Below, piece after piece: positions 8,035 to 17,535 of a DNA stretch of 64,000 nucleotides. The stretch comes from Methylocapsa palsarum. GTDB taxonomy: Bacteria; Pseudomonadota; Alphaproteobacteria; Rhizobiales; Beijerinckiaceae. The DNA lies in assembly GCF_900114285.1 (NCBI RefSeq), contig NZ_FOSN01000012.1, forward strand, positions 52,782-116,781, given 5' to 3'. Both the position numbers and the translations under genes were made by a program. The number at the start of each line of letters is the position of its first letter. Within the stretch, counting starts at the first letter, position 1. Under the pieces are notes generated by a model. It saw nothing but the letters and a program-made list of their open reading frames with translations, had not been told where the DNA came from and searched no databases.

Positions 8035-9546
8035 TCATTCGGCGCTGGAGAGGTAGCGTTGGCGGATATGATTTTCAAACGTTTCGGCCTCTAGCGGACG
8101 CCCCGTCGCCGATTGCAGGAGGTCGTCCGTGTTGGCGAGGCTTCCTCTCGAGTGGACGTGGGCGCGCAGCCAGGTTCTGAGCGGGGAAAAGTCGCCGCGC
8201 CCGATCCCGGGGATGACGCCGGGGTCGGCGCGCCGCGCCGCCTTGAACAGCTGCGCCGCCGCCATGGCGCCAAGGGTGTAGGTCGGAAAATAGCCCCAGC
8301 TTCCGCCCGGCCAATGAATATCCTGGAGACAGCCCAAAGCGTCGTTCGGCACGTCGAGACCAAGCAGAGCCTTCATGCCGTCGTTGAAGGCCGTCGGAAG
8401 GTCGTTCAGCGCCAGATCGCCCGCGATCATCGCCTTTTCGAGGCCGTAGCGCAAAAGGATGTGGGCGGGATAGGTGACTTCGTCGGCGTCGACCCGGATG
8501 AAGCCCGGCCTCACACGGGTCAGATGCCGGTAGAGGTTCCCGGCGCTCCAGGCCGGTCCTTCCGCCCGAAACGCGTCCCTGAGCAGAGGCGTCAGAAATT
8601 CCACGAATTCGCGCGAGCGGCACGCCTGCATCTCGATCAGCAGGGATTGGCTCTCGTGCAGGGTCATGCCCCGGGCGGACCCGACGGGCTGACGGCTCCA
8701 GCCTTTCGGCCGGCCCTGCTCATAAAGGGCGTGACCCGTCTCATGCAGGACGCCCATGAGTCCGCTGATGAAATCCTGCTCGCGATAGCGGCTTGTGATC
8801 CGGACATCGTCAGTCGCGCCGCCGCAGAAAGGGTGCAGGCTGACGTCGAGGCGCCCCCGCTCGAAATCGAACCCGACGGCGGCCATCAGCTTTTCGCCAA
8901 GACGTCGCTGAATCTCGATCGGGAAGGGGCCCGGAAAATCATGAAGCTGCGGCAGGCTCGCCTGGAGCGCCCGGCTTTCGTCGATCAGGCTCGGCAGACG
9001 GGCGCGCAGATCGCTGAAAAGTTCATCAATCCGGGCTTCGCGCATGCCCGGATCATAACCGTCAAGGAGAGCGTCGTAAGCCGACAGGCCCAGCGCTTCG
9101 CCTTTGATCGCGCCAATCTCGCGCTGCCGGTCGAGCACTTCCTGCAGATAAGGCCGGAGCATCGGGAAATCGCTGGTCTTGCGGGCTTGGCGCCAGGCCA
9201 TGACCGATTGCGATACGGCTTTCGAATTCGCCTCCACGAGGTCGTCTGGAACCGCCGCCGCGTGAAGATAGGCGCGGCGCATCTCCCGGAGGTTCGCCTG
9301 CCGCCAGTCATCAAGGCGCGGCGCCGCCTCGGCGCTTTCGAGAAGATCCCTGATCTGCGGCGCGACGAGCAGCCTGTGGGCCACGCCCTCGAGGGTCGAG
9401 ACCTGTTCGGACCTGCCGTCGGCGGCGCCGTCCGGCATAATCGTTTCCGTGTCCCAGTTGAGCACCCCGATGGCGTCCCTTACGGAGGCGATGCGGGCGA
9501 AGGTTCGTTCAAGCGAGCCATAGGCGTCGGAAGGACAAGCGTTCAT
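8035..9546 (-). CDS. Carboxypeptidase Taq-type (M32) metallopeptidase
   Basis: 503 residues, typical for M32. It removes C-terminal residues from peptides using a metal ion in the cytosol. The zinc motif HETGH is at about residues 268-272 (GVLHETGHALYEQG), HPFCGGATDDVRIT precedes it (the conserved D-R-T motif) and SARGMTLHESQSLLIEMQ follows with the third metal ligand. It lies downstream of a TetR-family regulator on the same strand, with a short direct repeat between them. A long open frame on the opposite strand (8113-9603) is a shadow. Confidence 0.92.
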   Translation of the reverse strand: MNACPSDAYGSLERTFARIASVRDAIGVLNWDTETIMPDGAADGRSEQVSTLEGVAHRLLVAPQIRDLLESAEAAPRLDDWRQANLREMRRAYLHAAAVPDDLVEANSKAVSQSVMAWRQARKTSDFPMLRPYLQEVLDRQREIGAIKGEALGLSAYDALLDGYDPGMREARIDELFSDLRARLPSLIDESRALQASLPQLHDFPGPFPIEIQRRLGEKLMAAVGFDFERGRLDVSLHPFCGGATDDVRITSRYREQDFISGLMGVLHETGHALYEQGRPKGWSRQPVGSARGMTLHESQSLLIEMQACRSREFVEFLTPLLRDAFRAEGPAWSAGNLYRHLTRVRPGFIRVDADEVTYPAHILLRYGLEKAMIAGDLALNDLPTAFNDGMKALLGLDVPNDALGCLQDIHWPGGSWGYFPTYTLGAMAAAQLFKAARRADPGVIPGIGRGDFSPLRTWLRAHVHSRGSLANTDDLLQSATGRPLEAETFENHIRQRYLSSAE

Positions 9547-9583
9547 TGGGAGTCTCCGTGGCGTCGCGGTCGGTCAGGCGTCG

Positions 9584-9613
9584 TGAATCCAGACACGTCA
9601 TGAATCCAGACAC
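9584..9613. repeat. Direct repeat upstream of the M32 peptidase gene
   Basis: TGAATCCAGACAC occurs at 9584-9596 and again at 9601-9613, a 17-base period. It lies between the stop of the TetR gene and the start of the peptidase gene on the minus strand. It could be a replication-slippage duplication or a paired protein-binding site; the sequence does not decide. Confidence 0.6.
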
Positions 9614-9632
9614 TGCATCCCGGCGTCTTGAC

Positions 9633-10298
9633 TTAATTCGGCGCTTGTTTTGTGGCGAGGCGGTCAGGCCGCTCCGGTTCGCATCGGGATGAGAGGCCGG
9701 CGATAGCCATGCGGCTCAGATCGGTCACGAGTCGTTCGGTGAAATGATGATCCAGCCGCAAATTGAGCGGCGGCCGCGATAAACTGTCATAATGCCGGAT
9801 GAAAGGGATGACCTGCTGGGTCAGCCAGAAGGTCGCGATGATCACTTCCTCGCGGCTGGCGGACTCGGGTAGAAATCGGCGCACAATGTGTTCGGCCTGA
9901 TCCAGAATCGGCAGTTTTTCGCTCGCGACAAAGTCAAGGTAGATGGGCGTCGGCGCCAGCGTCTCCCAGGCGAAAATCCGCAAATACCGGCTGACCTGAC
10001 CATGTCTGAGGAGCGGCGCGACCTGCTGGCGGATGAAAAGCCGCACGGCTTCTTCGCGGGCCGCTCCGTTGATCGTTGCTTCGTCCAGCAGGGAGGCGTC
10101 GCTGAGCGCGGCGACAGCCAGGCGAAGCACCTCGCGGTAGAGGCCCTCCTTGCCGCCGAAATGATAATTGATCGCCGCCTGGTTTACGGACGCGCGGCCG
10201 GTGATCTCGCGCACCGAAGCGCCAGCGTAACCCGATTCGGCGATCACGTCGGCGGCATGATCAAGCACAGCCTGGCGGGTCGCTTCAGTTGATTTCAC
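9633..10298 (-). CDS. TetR/AcrR-family regulator with CerR-like C-terminus
   Basis: 221 residues. The N-terminal helix-turn-helix is typical of the family: VLDHAADVIAESGYAGASVR, then EITGRASVNQAAINYHFGGKEGLYREV (residues 30-58). The C-terminal ligand domain, with RLFIRQQVAPLL and LRIFAWETLAPTPIY, resembles the CerR/CecR (DUF1956) group. It acts as a dimeric, ligand-responsive DNA-binding repressor. It precedes the M32 peptidase gene by 86 bases on the same strand; whether it controls that gene is not shown. Confidence 0.88.
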   Translation of the reverse strand: MKSTEATRQAVLDHAADVIAESGYAGASVREITGRASVNQAAINYHFGGKEGLYREVLRLAVAALSDASLLDEATINGAAREEAVRLFIRQQVAPLLRHGQVSRYLRIFAWETLAPTPIYLDFVASEKLPILDQAEHIVRRFLPESASREEVIIATFWLTQQVIPFIRHYDSLSRPPLNLRLDHHFTERLVTDLSRMAIAGLSSRCEPERPDRLATKQAPN

Positions 10299-10910
10299 TT
10301 AATGCATTTTTTTCGTGAAGGAGACCACGGCATCGCCGACCGACGCCATGCCTTCCATGATCCTCGCGTCCGAAGCGGCGACGATATCCCCGGCTTTGGA
10401 GATGAGGAGATTTCCGTAATGCAGCGGCGCGAGCCAGTCGATATCCGTATGTTCAGGAGCGGCCGCCGGCTCGCTCGCCACGGGGAGCGCCTGCGCCGGG
10501 TGAGCTGGTTTCGGAGCGTTCGCCGCGACATGCGCCTTGTCAGCGCGCGGCCGCTCGCGCTTTTGCGGACTCGCCTGGAGCTGCGGCACCGTCGCGGGCT
10601 CGCTCGCGGCGGCGCTTTCTGGCTGGGCGCTCGCAAGGGTTGACGTTGTCCGCAATCCGGCGACATGAGACAGCGCGACGCGCTCGACGAAATCGTCGAG
10701 GGTCTCGCTCGCTTGCCCATCGACGAATTTCGCGTCAACAGCGGTCAGATGCGTCTGCGCGGGGATGTGGCCGGGCGTGAGCTTGTCGAAACTCGAAAAA
10801 ATGACCATGACGCAGAGCGTCGACACGCTTGAAATGAAGATTTGCATGACCAGTTTTCGCGTTAGGGCATGCAGTTCATTGCCTATCGTCAGAAAGATCG
10901 GAACCCGCAT
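10299..10910 (-). CDS. Hypothetical membrane-anchored Pro/Ala-rich protein
   Basis: 203 residues from an ATG with GGAGG five bases upstream; another ATG 15 bases upstream lacks this spacing. A single hydrophobic segment (about residues 15-40, KLVMQIFISSVSTLCVMVIF) anchors a protein whose middle (residues 90-150) is low-complexity Ala/Pro/Glu. The end (DWLAPLHYGNLLISKAGDIV and later DAVVSFTKKMH) is more ordered. The stop lies one base beyond the start codon of the TetR gene, so the two are likely co-transcribed. No family is recognised. Confidence 0.55.
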   Translation of the reverse strand: MRVPIFLTIGNELHALTRKLVMQIFISSVSTLCVMVIFSSFDKLTPGHIPAQTHLTAVDAKFVDGQASETLDDFVERVALSHVAGLRTTSTLASAQPESAAASEPATVPQLQASPQKRERPRADKAHVAANAPKPAHPAQALPVASEPAAAPEHTDIDWLAPLHYGNLLISKAGDIVAASDARIMEGMASVGDAVVSFTKKMH

Positions 10911-11267
10911 CAAGGCCTCCTTCAAGCGTTTAAAACGACCGTATGAAATTGATCTCCGGTTGGGGCGGAATTATGGCGTTTTGGGTCTGGGCGACGGGGT
11001 TTCCCGGACGGCGAATAATGCTTTCCGACCCTCGCGAGCGGCCTCGAAGCCGCGGACCTGTGGGCGGGTCGCCGACCGCGGTTCGGCCGGTGTTGCCGCG
11101 ATTTAATCTGCGCTCCAGAATCCGGTTCGTTTCGCTGGCGTAGACTGCGCTTCCGAATAATCGAGGTTCGGCCGCCGGCGGCCATGGTTCAGGTCGAAGC
11201 CGGAGAACTTCGCAGGTCCGTGTATTCCGAGGCCATTGCAGGAACATTGTAGGAATAAGGACGCGTC
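10911..11267 (+). other. Intergenic region before the AAA ATPase gene
   Basis: About 357 bases between divergent genes. Short open frames exist but none shows protein-like content. The last 60 bases, with GCAGGAACATTGTAGGAATAAGG before the ATG, probably carry the ribosome site of the AAA gene. No other structure is seen. Confidence 0.4.
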
Positions 11268-12512
11268 ATGACGCTTCTCGAGACCGTATATTCCACCCTG
11301 GCGTCCAACCAGCTTCTTGTCGGCGGCGTCGGCACACTGGCGTTCGGCTCCTTGATGTATCTCCTGCGAACGGTCCCGCAGAAGATACTGGACATTATCA
11401 ACCGGACTTTGTGGACGATTGTGACTGTCGAAAGTCTGTCCAACGAATATCAGGACGTCGACGCGTTTTTAGAGGGCAGGAGGCTTCGCTTTTTCAGCAG
11501 ATCGCTTGAGATCAAGGACGGACGCCTGAAGACGGGGTTCGGCGGCGGGTGGGGAATTTATGAGGGAATTCTGTTCAATTATTCGAAAACGAAGTCCAAT
11601 CAGCAAGTCACGCATTTCGAAACCATCACGGTTTCGTTTCTTAGTCGCGACCGGACCTTGGTCGAACGGTTCATGAGGGACAGCAAGCCTGAGGAACACA
11701 AGAACTCGATCTACATTTCGATGTTCAATGCTGGCGGCTGCAACGGCGGCCTCCGCAGGCGCAAGCGCGCGCTGGACACTGTTTTCGTCGATCAGGCGAT
11801 CAAGGACAGGCTCGTCGGACGCCTGACGTGGTTTGTCGGCGCCGAAGAATGGCATTCAGCCCGCGGCATTCCGTGGAAGCTGGGAATCATCCTTCACGGT
11901 CAGCCCGGAACCGGAAAGACGAGCCTCATCCATGCGCTCGCATCCGATCTTGGCTTTGACATCAAGTACATCAAATCGCTGCATGGACTGGGCGAGGCCT
12001 TCATGTCCGGAACGAAAAACGATCTGTTCGTGATCGAGGATATCGACACGATCGCGAACGGCCTCAACCGCGATTCACCGAGGGAACGCGACGGGAGCAA
12101 TCCATTTGAGGGGCTCGCCATGTTCGGGTCGCCTCTGCATGAGATCTTGAATTCCATGGACGGCATGCAAACGCCGGATGGCCTTAAATTCATCGTGACG
12201 ACAAACCATCTCGACAAGCTCGATCCCGCGATCATCAGGCCGGGCAGGATCGACGAGGTGATCGAGATCGGGCCGCTCTTTGTCGACAGCGCGCGTCGCA
12301 TGTTCAAGGCCTTTTACGGACGTGACGGAATTCACGGCTATTCTCCGCGCCCCGGCGCCGAGCTTCAACTGATGTTCTCGACCATGACGGCGCAGGACGC
12401 CGAGACCGAGCTTTCGCGCTTGGCGTCGCAGGCCGATCACGCGGCCGAGCAACTCACGGATCCTCATGCCGGCGCGCCCGTTCGGCTGAGGTCCGTCCCT
12501 GGTGGGGCGTGA
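11268..12512 (+). CDS. BCS1-like AAA+ ATPase with N-terminal membrane anchor
   Basis: 414 residues. A hydrophobic segment at about 14-34 is followed by a BCS1-like middle region (to about 195, ending in AEEWHSARGIPWKLG). The AAA+ core has Walker A GQPGTGKTS (211-219), Walker B LFVIEDID (253-260), sensor-like VTTNHLDKLDPA and IIRPGRIDEV with the conserved arginines. This is the layout of mitochondrial BCS1, which translocates the folded Rieske protein across the inner membrane. Bacterial relatives exist but their roles are mostly unknown. No bc1 complex gene is nearby. The C-terminal 60 residues are not recognised. Confidence 0.85.
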   Translation: MTLLETVYSTLASNQLLVGGVGTLAFGSLMYLLRTVPQKILDIINRTLWTIVTVESLSNEYQDVDAFLEGRRLRFFSRSLEIKDGRLKTGFGGGWGIYEGILFNYSKTKSNQQVTHFETITVSFLSRDRTLVERFMRDSKPEEHKNSIYISMFNAGGCNGGLRRRKRALDTVFVDQAIKDRLVGRLTWFVGAEEWHSARGIPWKLGIILHGQPGTGKTSLIHALASDLGFDIKYIKSLHGLGEAFMSGTKNDLFVIEDIDTIANGLNRDSPRERDGSNPFEGLAMFGSPLHEILNSMDGMQTPDGLKFIVTTNHLDKLDPAIIRPGRIDEVIEIGPLFVDSARRMFKAFYGRDGIHGYSPRPGAELQLMFSTMTAQDAETELSRLASQADHAAEQLTDPHAGAPVRLRSVPGGA

Positions 12513-12714
12513 CGACAGCGGTTCGATCGATCGCGCGGTTAACGCCTCGCACAGAGATTGCGCCGATTGATCGTGGGGGAAGGGCGGGGATGCCGCTCCG
12601 CAGCTGTCAGTTCAATCGCGGCGGCTTTTCACCATTGGAAAGATGCCCGTCTCCCTTTAGGATAATGCGCCCAAGCAGAGCGCAAGAATTTTTCCGGGGG
12701 CGGCGGAGACAGGC

Positions 12715-13287
12715 ATGGAGATCAGCAAAACCGGCTTGCCAGATGTTTTGATCCTCAAACCTCGCCGCTTTTTCGATTCCCGAGGCTCGTTCGTTGAACT
12801 CTTCAGTGAACGAACCTTCGCAAAGACCGGATTTGAGACCCGATTCATTCAGGAAAATCAATCGGTTTCGATCGAAACTGGAACAATCCGCGGGTTGCAT
12901 TTTCAGCTGCCGCCGGCGGCGCAATCCAAACTCGTCAGGGTCGCCCGCGGCAGCATTCTCGATGTCGCCGTCGACCTCCGTCGTGGTTCTCCGACCTTTG
13001 GGCGATGGATCGCCGAGACGTTGAGCGCGAAGGAGGGAGAGCAGATCCTGATTCCGCGCGGCTTTGCGCATGGCTTCTGCACGCTGGAGCCCGAGACCGA
13101 AATTGTCTACAAGGTCGATTCTTTCTACGCTCCCGAATGCGAAAGCGGTTTCATCTGGAGCGATCCGGACCTCAAGATTGATTGGCCGGTTGACGAAAGC
13201 GCGGTCGTTCTGTCCGAGAAAGACGCCAAATTGGGGCTCTTCAAGGATTTTGTGACGCCGTTCGTTTTCGAGGAGGCGTCCAGATGA
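12715..13287 (+). CDS. rfbC: dTDP-4-dehydrorhamnose 3,5-epimerase
   Basis: 190 residues. It catalyses the third step of dTDP-L-rhamnose synthesis. [31 protein letters not shown] with the catalytic His, [16 protein letters not shown] and [22 protein letters not shown] are the family motifs in order. The stop overlaps rfbB by four bases (ATGA), so they are coupled. It opens the first glycan block. Confidence 0.95.
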   Translation: MEISKTGLPDVLILKPRRFFDSRGSFVELFSERTFAKTGFETRFIQENQSVSIETGTIRGLHFQLPPAAQSKLVRVARGSILDVAVDLRRGSPTFGRWIAETLSAKEGEQILIPRGFAHGFCTLEPETEIVYKVDSFYAPECESGFIWSDPDLKIDWPVDESAVVLSEKDAKLGLFKDFVTPFVFEEASR

Positions 13288-14351
13288 CGTCCGCCAGACG
13301 GATACTGGTCACTGGCGGAGCCGGGTTCATAGGTTCGGCTGTCGCTCGGCAGATCATCAATCATACGCCGCATTCGATCCTTGTCGTCGATAAACTGACC
13401 TATGCCGGAAACCTCGACTCCCTGGCGCCTGTGGCCGATGACCGACGTTTTTCTTTTGTTCGGGCCGACATCGCGGACGCCGCAAAAATGTGCGATGTCT
13501 TCGAGAGTTTCCAGCCCGAGATCGTGATGCATCTTGCGGCGGAGAGCCATGTCGATCGCTCGATCGACGGGCCCGGCGAATTCGTGCGGACCAATGTCGT
13601 CGGAACGTTCACTTTGCTTCAGGCGGCGCTCGGATTCTGGCGGACCCGAACCCCCGCACAGAAAAACGCTTTCCGGTTTCATCACATCTCGACCGATGAG
13701 GTCTTCGGCTCGCTCGGCGAGGAAGGGATTTTTTCGGAGACCACAGCCTACAATCCGAACTCTCCCTATTCCGCGACCAAGGCCGCGTCGGATCATCTCG
13801 TCAACGCCTGGCGACATACCTACGATTTGCCGACGCTCATCAGCAATTGCTCCAACAATTACGGGCCTTATCATTTTCCTGAAAAGCTCATACCCCTGAC
13901 CATCATAAATGCGCTGGAAGGCCGCGAACTCCCGGTTTACGGGACGGGATCCAACGTCAGGGATTGGCTGTACGTCGAAGATCACGCTCGCGCGCTTTTG
14001 ACCGTGGCGACGCAAGGCGAAGTCGGCCAAAGCTATTGCATTGGCGGCCTTTGCGAAAAGACGAATCTCGAAGTGGTTCAGGAAATCTGCGCTCTCGTCG
14101 ACGAGCTTGCGCCCAGCGGCGTCATCGGGCCTCGCGAGGGTTTGTTGCGCTTTGTCGCCGACAGGCCTGGCCACGACCTGCGTTACGCGATTGATCCTGA
14201 AAAAATCATGCGTGAACTCGCCTGGGCTCCCACGGAAACCTTCGCGACAGGCCTTCGCCGGACCGTCGAATGGTATATCTCCAACCGCGGCTGGTGGGAG
14301 CGTATCCGATCCGGCGTCTATCGCGGCGAGCGGCTCGGGGTCAACGCTTGA
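13284..14351 (+). CDS. rfbB: dTDP-glucose 4,6-dehydratase
   Basis: 355 residues, an extended short-chain dehydrogenase. It makes dTDP-4-keto-6-deoxyglucose from dTDP-glucose. The NAD-binding [16 protein letters not shown] is at residue 6, AESHVDRSI near 85, [12 protein letters not shown] (the catalytic Asp/Glu pair) near 133, and [12 protein letters not shown] (catalytic Tyr-Lys) near 168. [14 protein letters not shown] follows. It overlaps rfbC and precedes rfbA by 168 bases. Confidence 0.95.
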   Translation: MTSARRILVTGGAGFIGSAVARQIINHTPHSILVVDKLTYAGNLDSLAPVADDRRFSFVRADIADAAKMCDVFESFQPEIVMHLAAESHVDRSIDGPGEFVRTNVVGTFTLLQAALGFWRTRTPAQKNAFRFHHISTDEVFGSLGEEGIFSETTAYNPNSPYSATKAASDHLVNAWRHTYDLPTLISNCSNNYGPYHFPEKLIPLTIINALEGRELPVYGTGSNVRDWLYVEDHARALLTVATQGEVGQSYCIGGLCEKTNLEVVQEICALVDELAPSGVIGPREGLLRFVADRPGHDLRYAIDPEKIMRELAWAPTETFATGLRRTVEWYISNRGWWERIRSGVYRGERLGVNA

Positions 14352-14519
14352 ACCTCATTTCCGGCGCTCACCCGCCGAGGGACGAGTCCTTCAACTTTAC
14401 GTCGCGCCAGCGCGCGGCGCTATAATCTGAACGCGCTATCGAATAGTCCTCCGAACCGCCGCGCGGAATAAGGCCCGAATACAAGACGAGGGGACGCGCA
14501 AAGAAATTGGAGCAGCTAC

Positions 14520-15392
14520 ATGCGTAAGGGCATTATTCTGGCGGGTGGCTCTGGAACGAGACTTCACCCCCTGACGCTTGTGACCTCGAAGCAGCTGTTG
14601 CCGGTTTACGATAAACCGATGATCTATTATCCGCTATCGGCGCTCATGCTGGCGGGCATACGGGAAATCATGATCATTACGACTCCCCAGGACCAGTCTG
14701 CTTTCAAACACCTTCTGGGAGATGGAAGTCAGTGGGGTCTGAGACTGGAATTCGCCATCCAGCCTTCGCCGGATGGACTTGCGCAAGCCTTTATTATCGC
14801 CGCGGATTTCATTTCCGGGCAGCCCTCATGCCTGATTCTGGGAGACAATATTCTTTATGGCCATGGCCTTTCGACCACTCTGAAACGGGCCAGCGCCGAC
14901 ACCGAGGGCGCCACCGTATTCGGCTATCGGGTGGATCAGCCCGAACGTTATGGCGTGATCGAGTTTGACGCCGACGGCCATGTCCTCTCGATTGAAGAAA
15001 AACCGCAAAATCCGAAATCACGTTGGGCGGCGGTCGGAGTCTATTTTTACGATAAAGACATTGTTGATCTCGCGCGGTCCCTCAAGCCTTCGGCGCGCGG
15101 CGAACTGGAGATTACCGACGTCAATAATTTGTACATTCGGAGCAAGAAACTCAAGCTCGAAAGAATGGAGCGCGGGTTCGCCTGGTTCGACGCCGGAACG
15201 CATGATTCCTTGATGGAGGCGGCTGAATTCGTCCGCGTTCTTCAGCAGCGCCAAGGCCAGTTGATCGCGGCGCCCGAAGAGATCGCGTTCCTGAACGGCT
15301 GGATCGGCAGGGACGCTTTCGAATCGCTTGCAATTAAGCTCGGTAAAACAAACTATGGTCGTCGCTTGCTGGATAATGTGCGCGCGAATTAG
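14520..15392 (+). CDS. rfbA: Glucose-1-phosphate thymidylyltransferase
   Basis: 290 residues. It makes dTDP-glucose from glucose-1-phosphate and dTTP, the first step of the pathway. The N-terminal [19 protein letters not shown] holds the nucleotide-binding signature; [29 protein letters not shown] and [16 protein letters not shown] follow, and [13 protein letters not shown] near residue 222 matches RmlA. rfbD, the last enzyme of L-rhamnose synthesis, is not in this block; it may be elsewhere, or the 4-keto sugar feeds another branch. Confidence 0.95.
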   Translation: MRKGIILAGGSGTRLHPLTLVTSKQLLPVYDKPMIYYPLSALMLAGIREIMIITTPQDQSAFKHLLGDGSQWGLRLEFAIQPSPDGLAQAFIIAADFISGQPSCLILGDNILYGHGLSTTLKRASADTEGATVFGYRVDQPERYGVIEFDADGHVLSIEEKPQNPKSRWAAVGVYFYDKDIVDLARSLKPSARGELEITDVNNLYIRSKKLKLERMERGFAWFDAGTHDSLMEAAEFVRVLQQRQGQLIAAPEEIAFLNGWIGRDAFESLAIKLGKTNYGRRLLDNVRAN

Positions 15393-15530
15393 GACCGGGC
15401 GGCGAGGCGGGGTCGCGATGCGGTCTCGCCTGAAAACCGACGGCCTGTCGTAAAATGACGGCTGGTCAACATAGGTTTATGCGCTACCGCGTCGCCGCCG
15501 CGCGAGATGGAACGCCAGCGCCAGCCCCGT

Positions 15531-16106
15531 TCAACCGGCGTCCGGGAAACGGACCTTTCTCAGCTTGATGAGCTTGGCCGGATTGCCGGCATACACGGTC
15601 CAGGGTTCGAGATCGCGAAAAGCCACTCCGCAGGCGCCCAGCACCGCGCCTTCGCCAACCACGACGCCGGGGCCGACAAACGCGTCAGCGGCGACCCATG
15701 CTCGCGTCTTGATGCGGATGGGTTTTGCAATCGTCTGAAAATACGCGCTCTCGATGTCGTGGGAGCCTGTGCAGAGATGGGCTCCCTGGGAGACGATGGC
15801 GTAGTCGTCGATGGTGATCTTCGCCATCGTGTAGAGCGTCGCGCGCGGCCCGATCTGACAATAGTCTCCCAGTTCGAGATGCCCTGGATACCAGATCCGG
15901 GTGCTCCCATAAACGAGAGCGGTCGGCGAGACCTTGGCGCCGAAAAGGCGAAGGATCAGACGCCGCCAGGCCGCAAACGGAGGCGGCGTCCATGCTCCAA
16001 GCAGCAGCCAGGTCAAATCCCAAAGGGTCCGGATCAAAAGAAACCGGAGGGGAAAAGTCTGGCCGCCTTCAAGAGGATTATGACTTCCTGCGTCGAGGAT
16101 TTCCAT
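15531..16106 (-). CDS. WcaF-like acetyltransferase (left-handed beta-helix)
   Basis: 191 residues. Residues 60-175 contain hexapeptide-type repeats (VSPTALVYGSTRIWYPGHLE, LGDYCQIGPRATLY, VGEGAVLGACGVAFRDLEPW) that form the trimeric left-handed helix of O-acetyltransferases. The N-terminal region (PLRFLLIRTLWDLTWLLLGAW) resembles the WcaF/putative colanic-acid acetyltransferase group. It would acetylate a sugar in polysaccharide assembly. It is transcribed opposite to rfbA and toward it. Confidence 0.85.
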   Translation of the reverse strand: MEILDAGSHNPLEGGQTFPLRFLLIRTLWDLTWLLLGAWTPPPFAAWRRLILRLFGAKVSPTALVYGSTRIWYPGHLELGDYCQIGPRATLYTMAKITIDDYAIVSQGAHLCTGSHDIESAYFQTIAKPIRIKTRAWVAADAFVGPGVVVGEGAVLGACGVAFRDLEPWTVYAGNPAKLIKLRKVRFPDAG

Positions 16107-16335
16107 TCAAGCGGGCTCGCTCTAAGGTTTGCCGGCGGACCGGCGGCCGGCGCGCGGACCGAGCGTGCGTCAGCTTGGCTTTATATGCCAGCAAAGCTGT
16201 CGGATTTCTATCTGATTTCGAATAAGTTGTAGAAACTCGGGAGAGGCTCAGCGAACGCGTATCTTCTGTCAAATGCGGCGACAAAACATTGTGAAGACCG
16301 CGCCAGCGCCCCGCCAGCGTCCTGGCGAACTCCCG

Positions 16336-17535
16336 CTACGCCGCCTTCCCCGAACAGCGAATGGCTTCGATCAATTGCGGTCCCATTGTGCTGATGTCGA
16401 ATTTCTCGACAAAGCCTTGCCGGGCGCGTTGACCCATCGCCGCCTTTTCCTCCGGACTGAGGTCGAGGAATTGGTCCAGAAGACGCGTGAGGCCGGCAAG
16501 ATCATCGGGTTCGACGATGCCTGCGCCGGACGCGACGACTTCACGCCATGTGTTGACCTTGTCGGTTGTGAGGACGGGTTTGCCGCAGGCCATCGCCTCG
16601 GCGATCACGATGCCAAAGTTTTCCTGATGCGATGGCAGGACGAACGCTTCTGAACCGCGAAAGGCGCCCCATTTGAGATCGCCCTTCAACATTCCCGGCC
16701 AGTGAATCCTGTTTCCTATCCCCGCGGCTTCCGCGGCCGCCTGCAACTTTTTGACCCAGCCGACCGAATCAGGCCCGGCGATGACGAGATCAATTTCAGG
16801 ATCCTTGTGAGCGACCTTGGCGAAAGCGTCGATCAGCAGATCGCAGCCTTTTTTGGGGTGAATCCGGCTCAGGTACAAAATAAACTTTCGGTTCCCCAAA
16901 CTGGGGCACGCCGCACGGAACGCTTCGATCTGGACGACCGGGTCGCCCTTGATGTCCTGCGTTCCGTAAGCCACGACGCGCCCGCGGCAACGGAAGGGCC
17001 AGAAAGCGTTCTTCGCGAGCAGAAGTTCCTCCTCGGTGACAAAGAAGACGCCATTCGCGTGGGCCAGAAGCCTTCCCTCGCTGATCCACCAGAGAAATTG
17101 TTTGATCACCCGTTTCACCGGTTTGATCTTGTTGAAGTACGGGTCGAGCATCCCGTGAGGATAGACGAAATACGGCGTGTCGCCCTTGGCCAAAGCCCGC
17201 GCCGCGCCCATGGCGGAGTAACTCCACAGGCCGTTGACGATGATTGCGTCATACTTCCGCGCATTCTCCTTGAGCCAGGGCACGAAATGGGGGGTGTAGC
17301 CATAGTTCGAAAAGAAGGGGATCCTTTTTCGCCAGCGGGCATAGCTGCGGCTTTGAATTCCCAAAGGGTAAACAGGCAATGGACAATTCTTGACCCAGGG
17401 ATCCCCTGGAGCGTCCAGCGAGACGATCTCACGATTGCACCCCTGCTCGCGCAGAACGGGAGCGGAGATGAAAATGCCTTCGATAGGTCCGCCGAACTCA
17501 GGATTGACCGTAGGAATCACGTGAAGAATGATCAT
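16336..17535 (-). CDS. Glycosyltransferase family 4-like protein
   Basis: 399 residues with the two Rossmann-like domains of GT-B enzymes. The C-terminal nucleotide-sugar domain has FILYLSRIHPKKGCDLLIDA near 217, LVIAGPDSVGW, and SEAFVLPSHQENFGIVIAEAMACGKPVLTT near 304-330 with the E-x7-E motif, typical of the family. The N-terminal ILHVIPTVNPEFGGP is the acceptor-domain start. It transfers a sugar to a growing lipid-linked glycan at the cytoplasmic side of the membrane. The acceptor and donor are unknown; dTDP-sugar genes upstream suggest a link. Confidence 0.88.
   Translation of the reverse strand: MIILHVIPTVNPEFGGPIEGIFISAPVLREQGCNREIVSLDAPGDPWVKNCPLPVYPLGIQSRSYARWRKRIPFFSNYGYTPHFVPWLKENARKYDAIIVNGLWSYSAMGAARALAKGDTPYFVYPHGMLDPYFNKIKPVKRVIKQFLWWISEGRLLAHANGVFFVTEEELLLAKNAFWPFRCRGRVVAYGTQDIKGDPVVQIEAFRAACPSLGNRKFILYLSRIHPKKGCDLLIDAFAKVAHKDPEIDLVIAGPDSVGWVKKLQAAAEAAGIGNRIHWPGMLKGDLKWGAFRGSEAFVLPSHQENFGIVIAEAMACGKPVLTTDKVNTWREVVASGAGIVEPDDLAGLTRLLDQFLDLSPEEKAAMGQRARQGFVEKFDISTMGPQLIEAIRCSGKAA

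Noticed and set aside
8113..9603. Long plus-strand open frame opposite the M32 peptidase gene
   Set aside because: It mirrors a well-supported M32 peptidase with HETGH, and its own product is low-complexity and Arg-rich with no motif.
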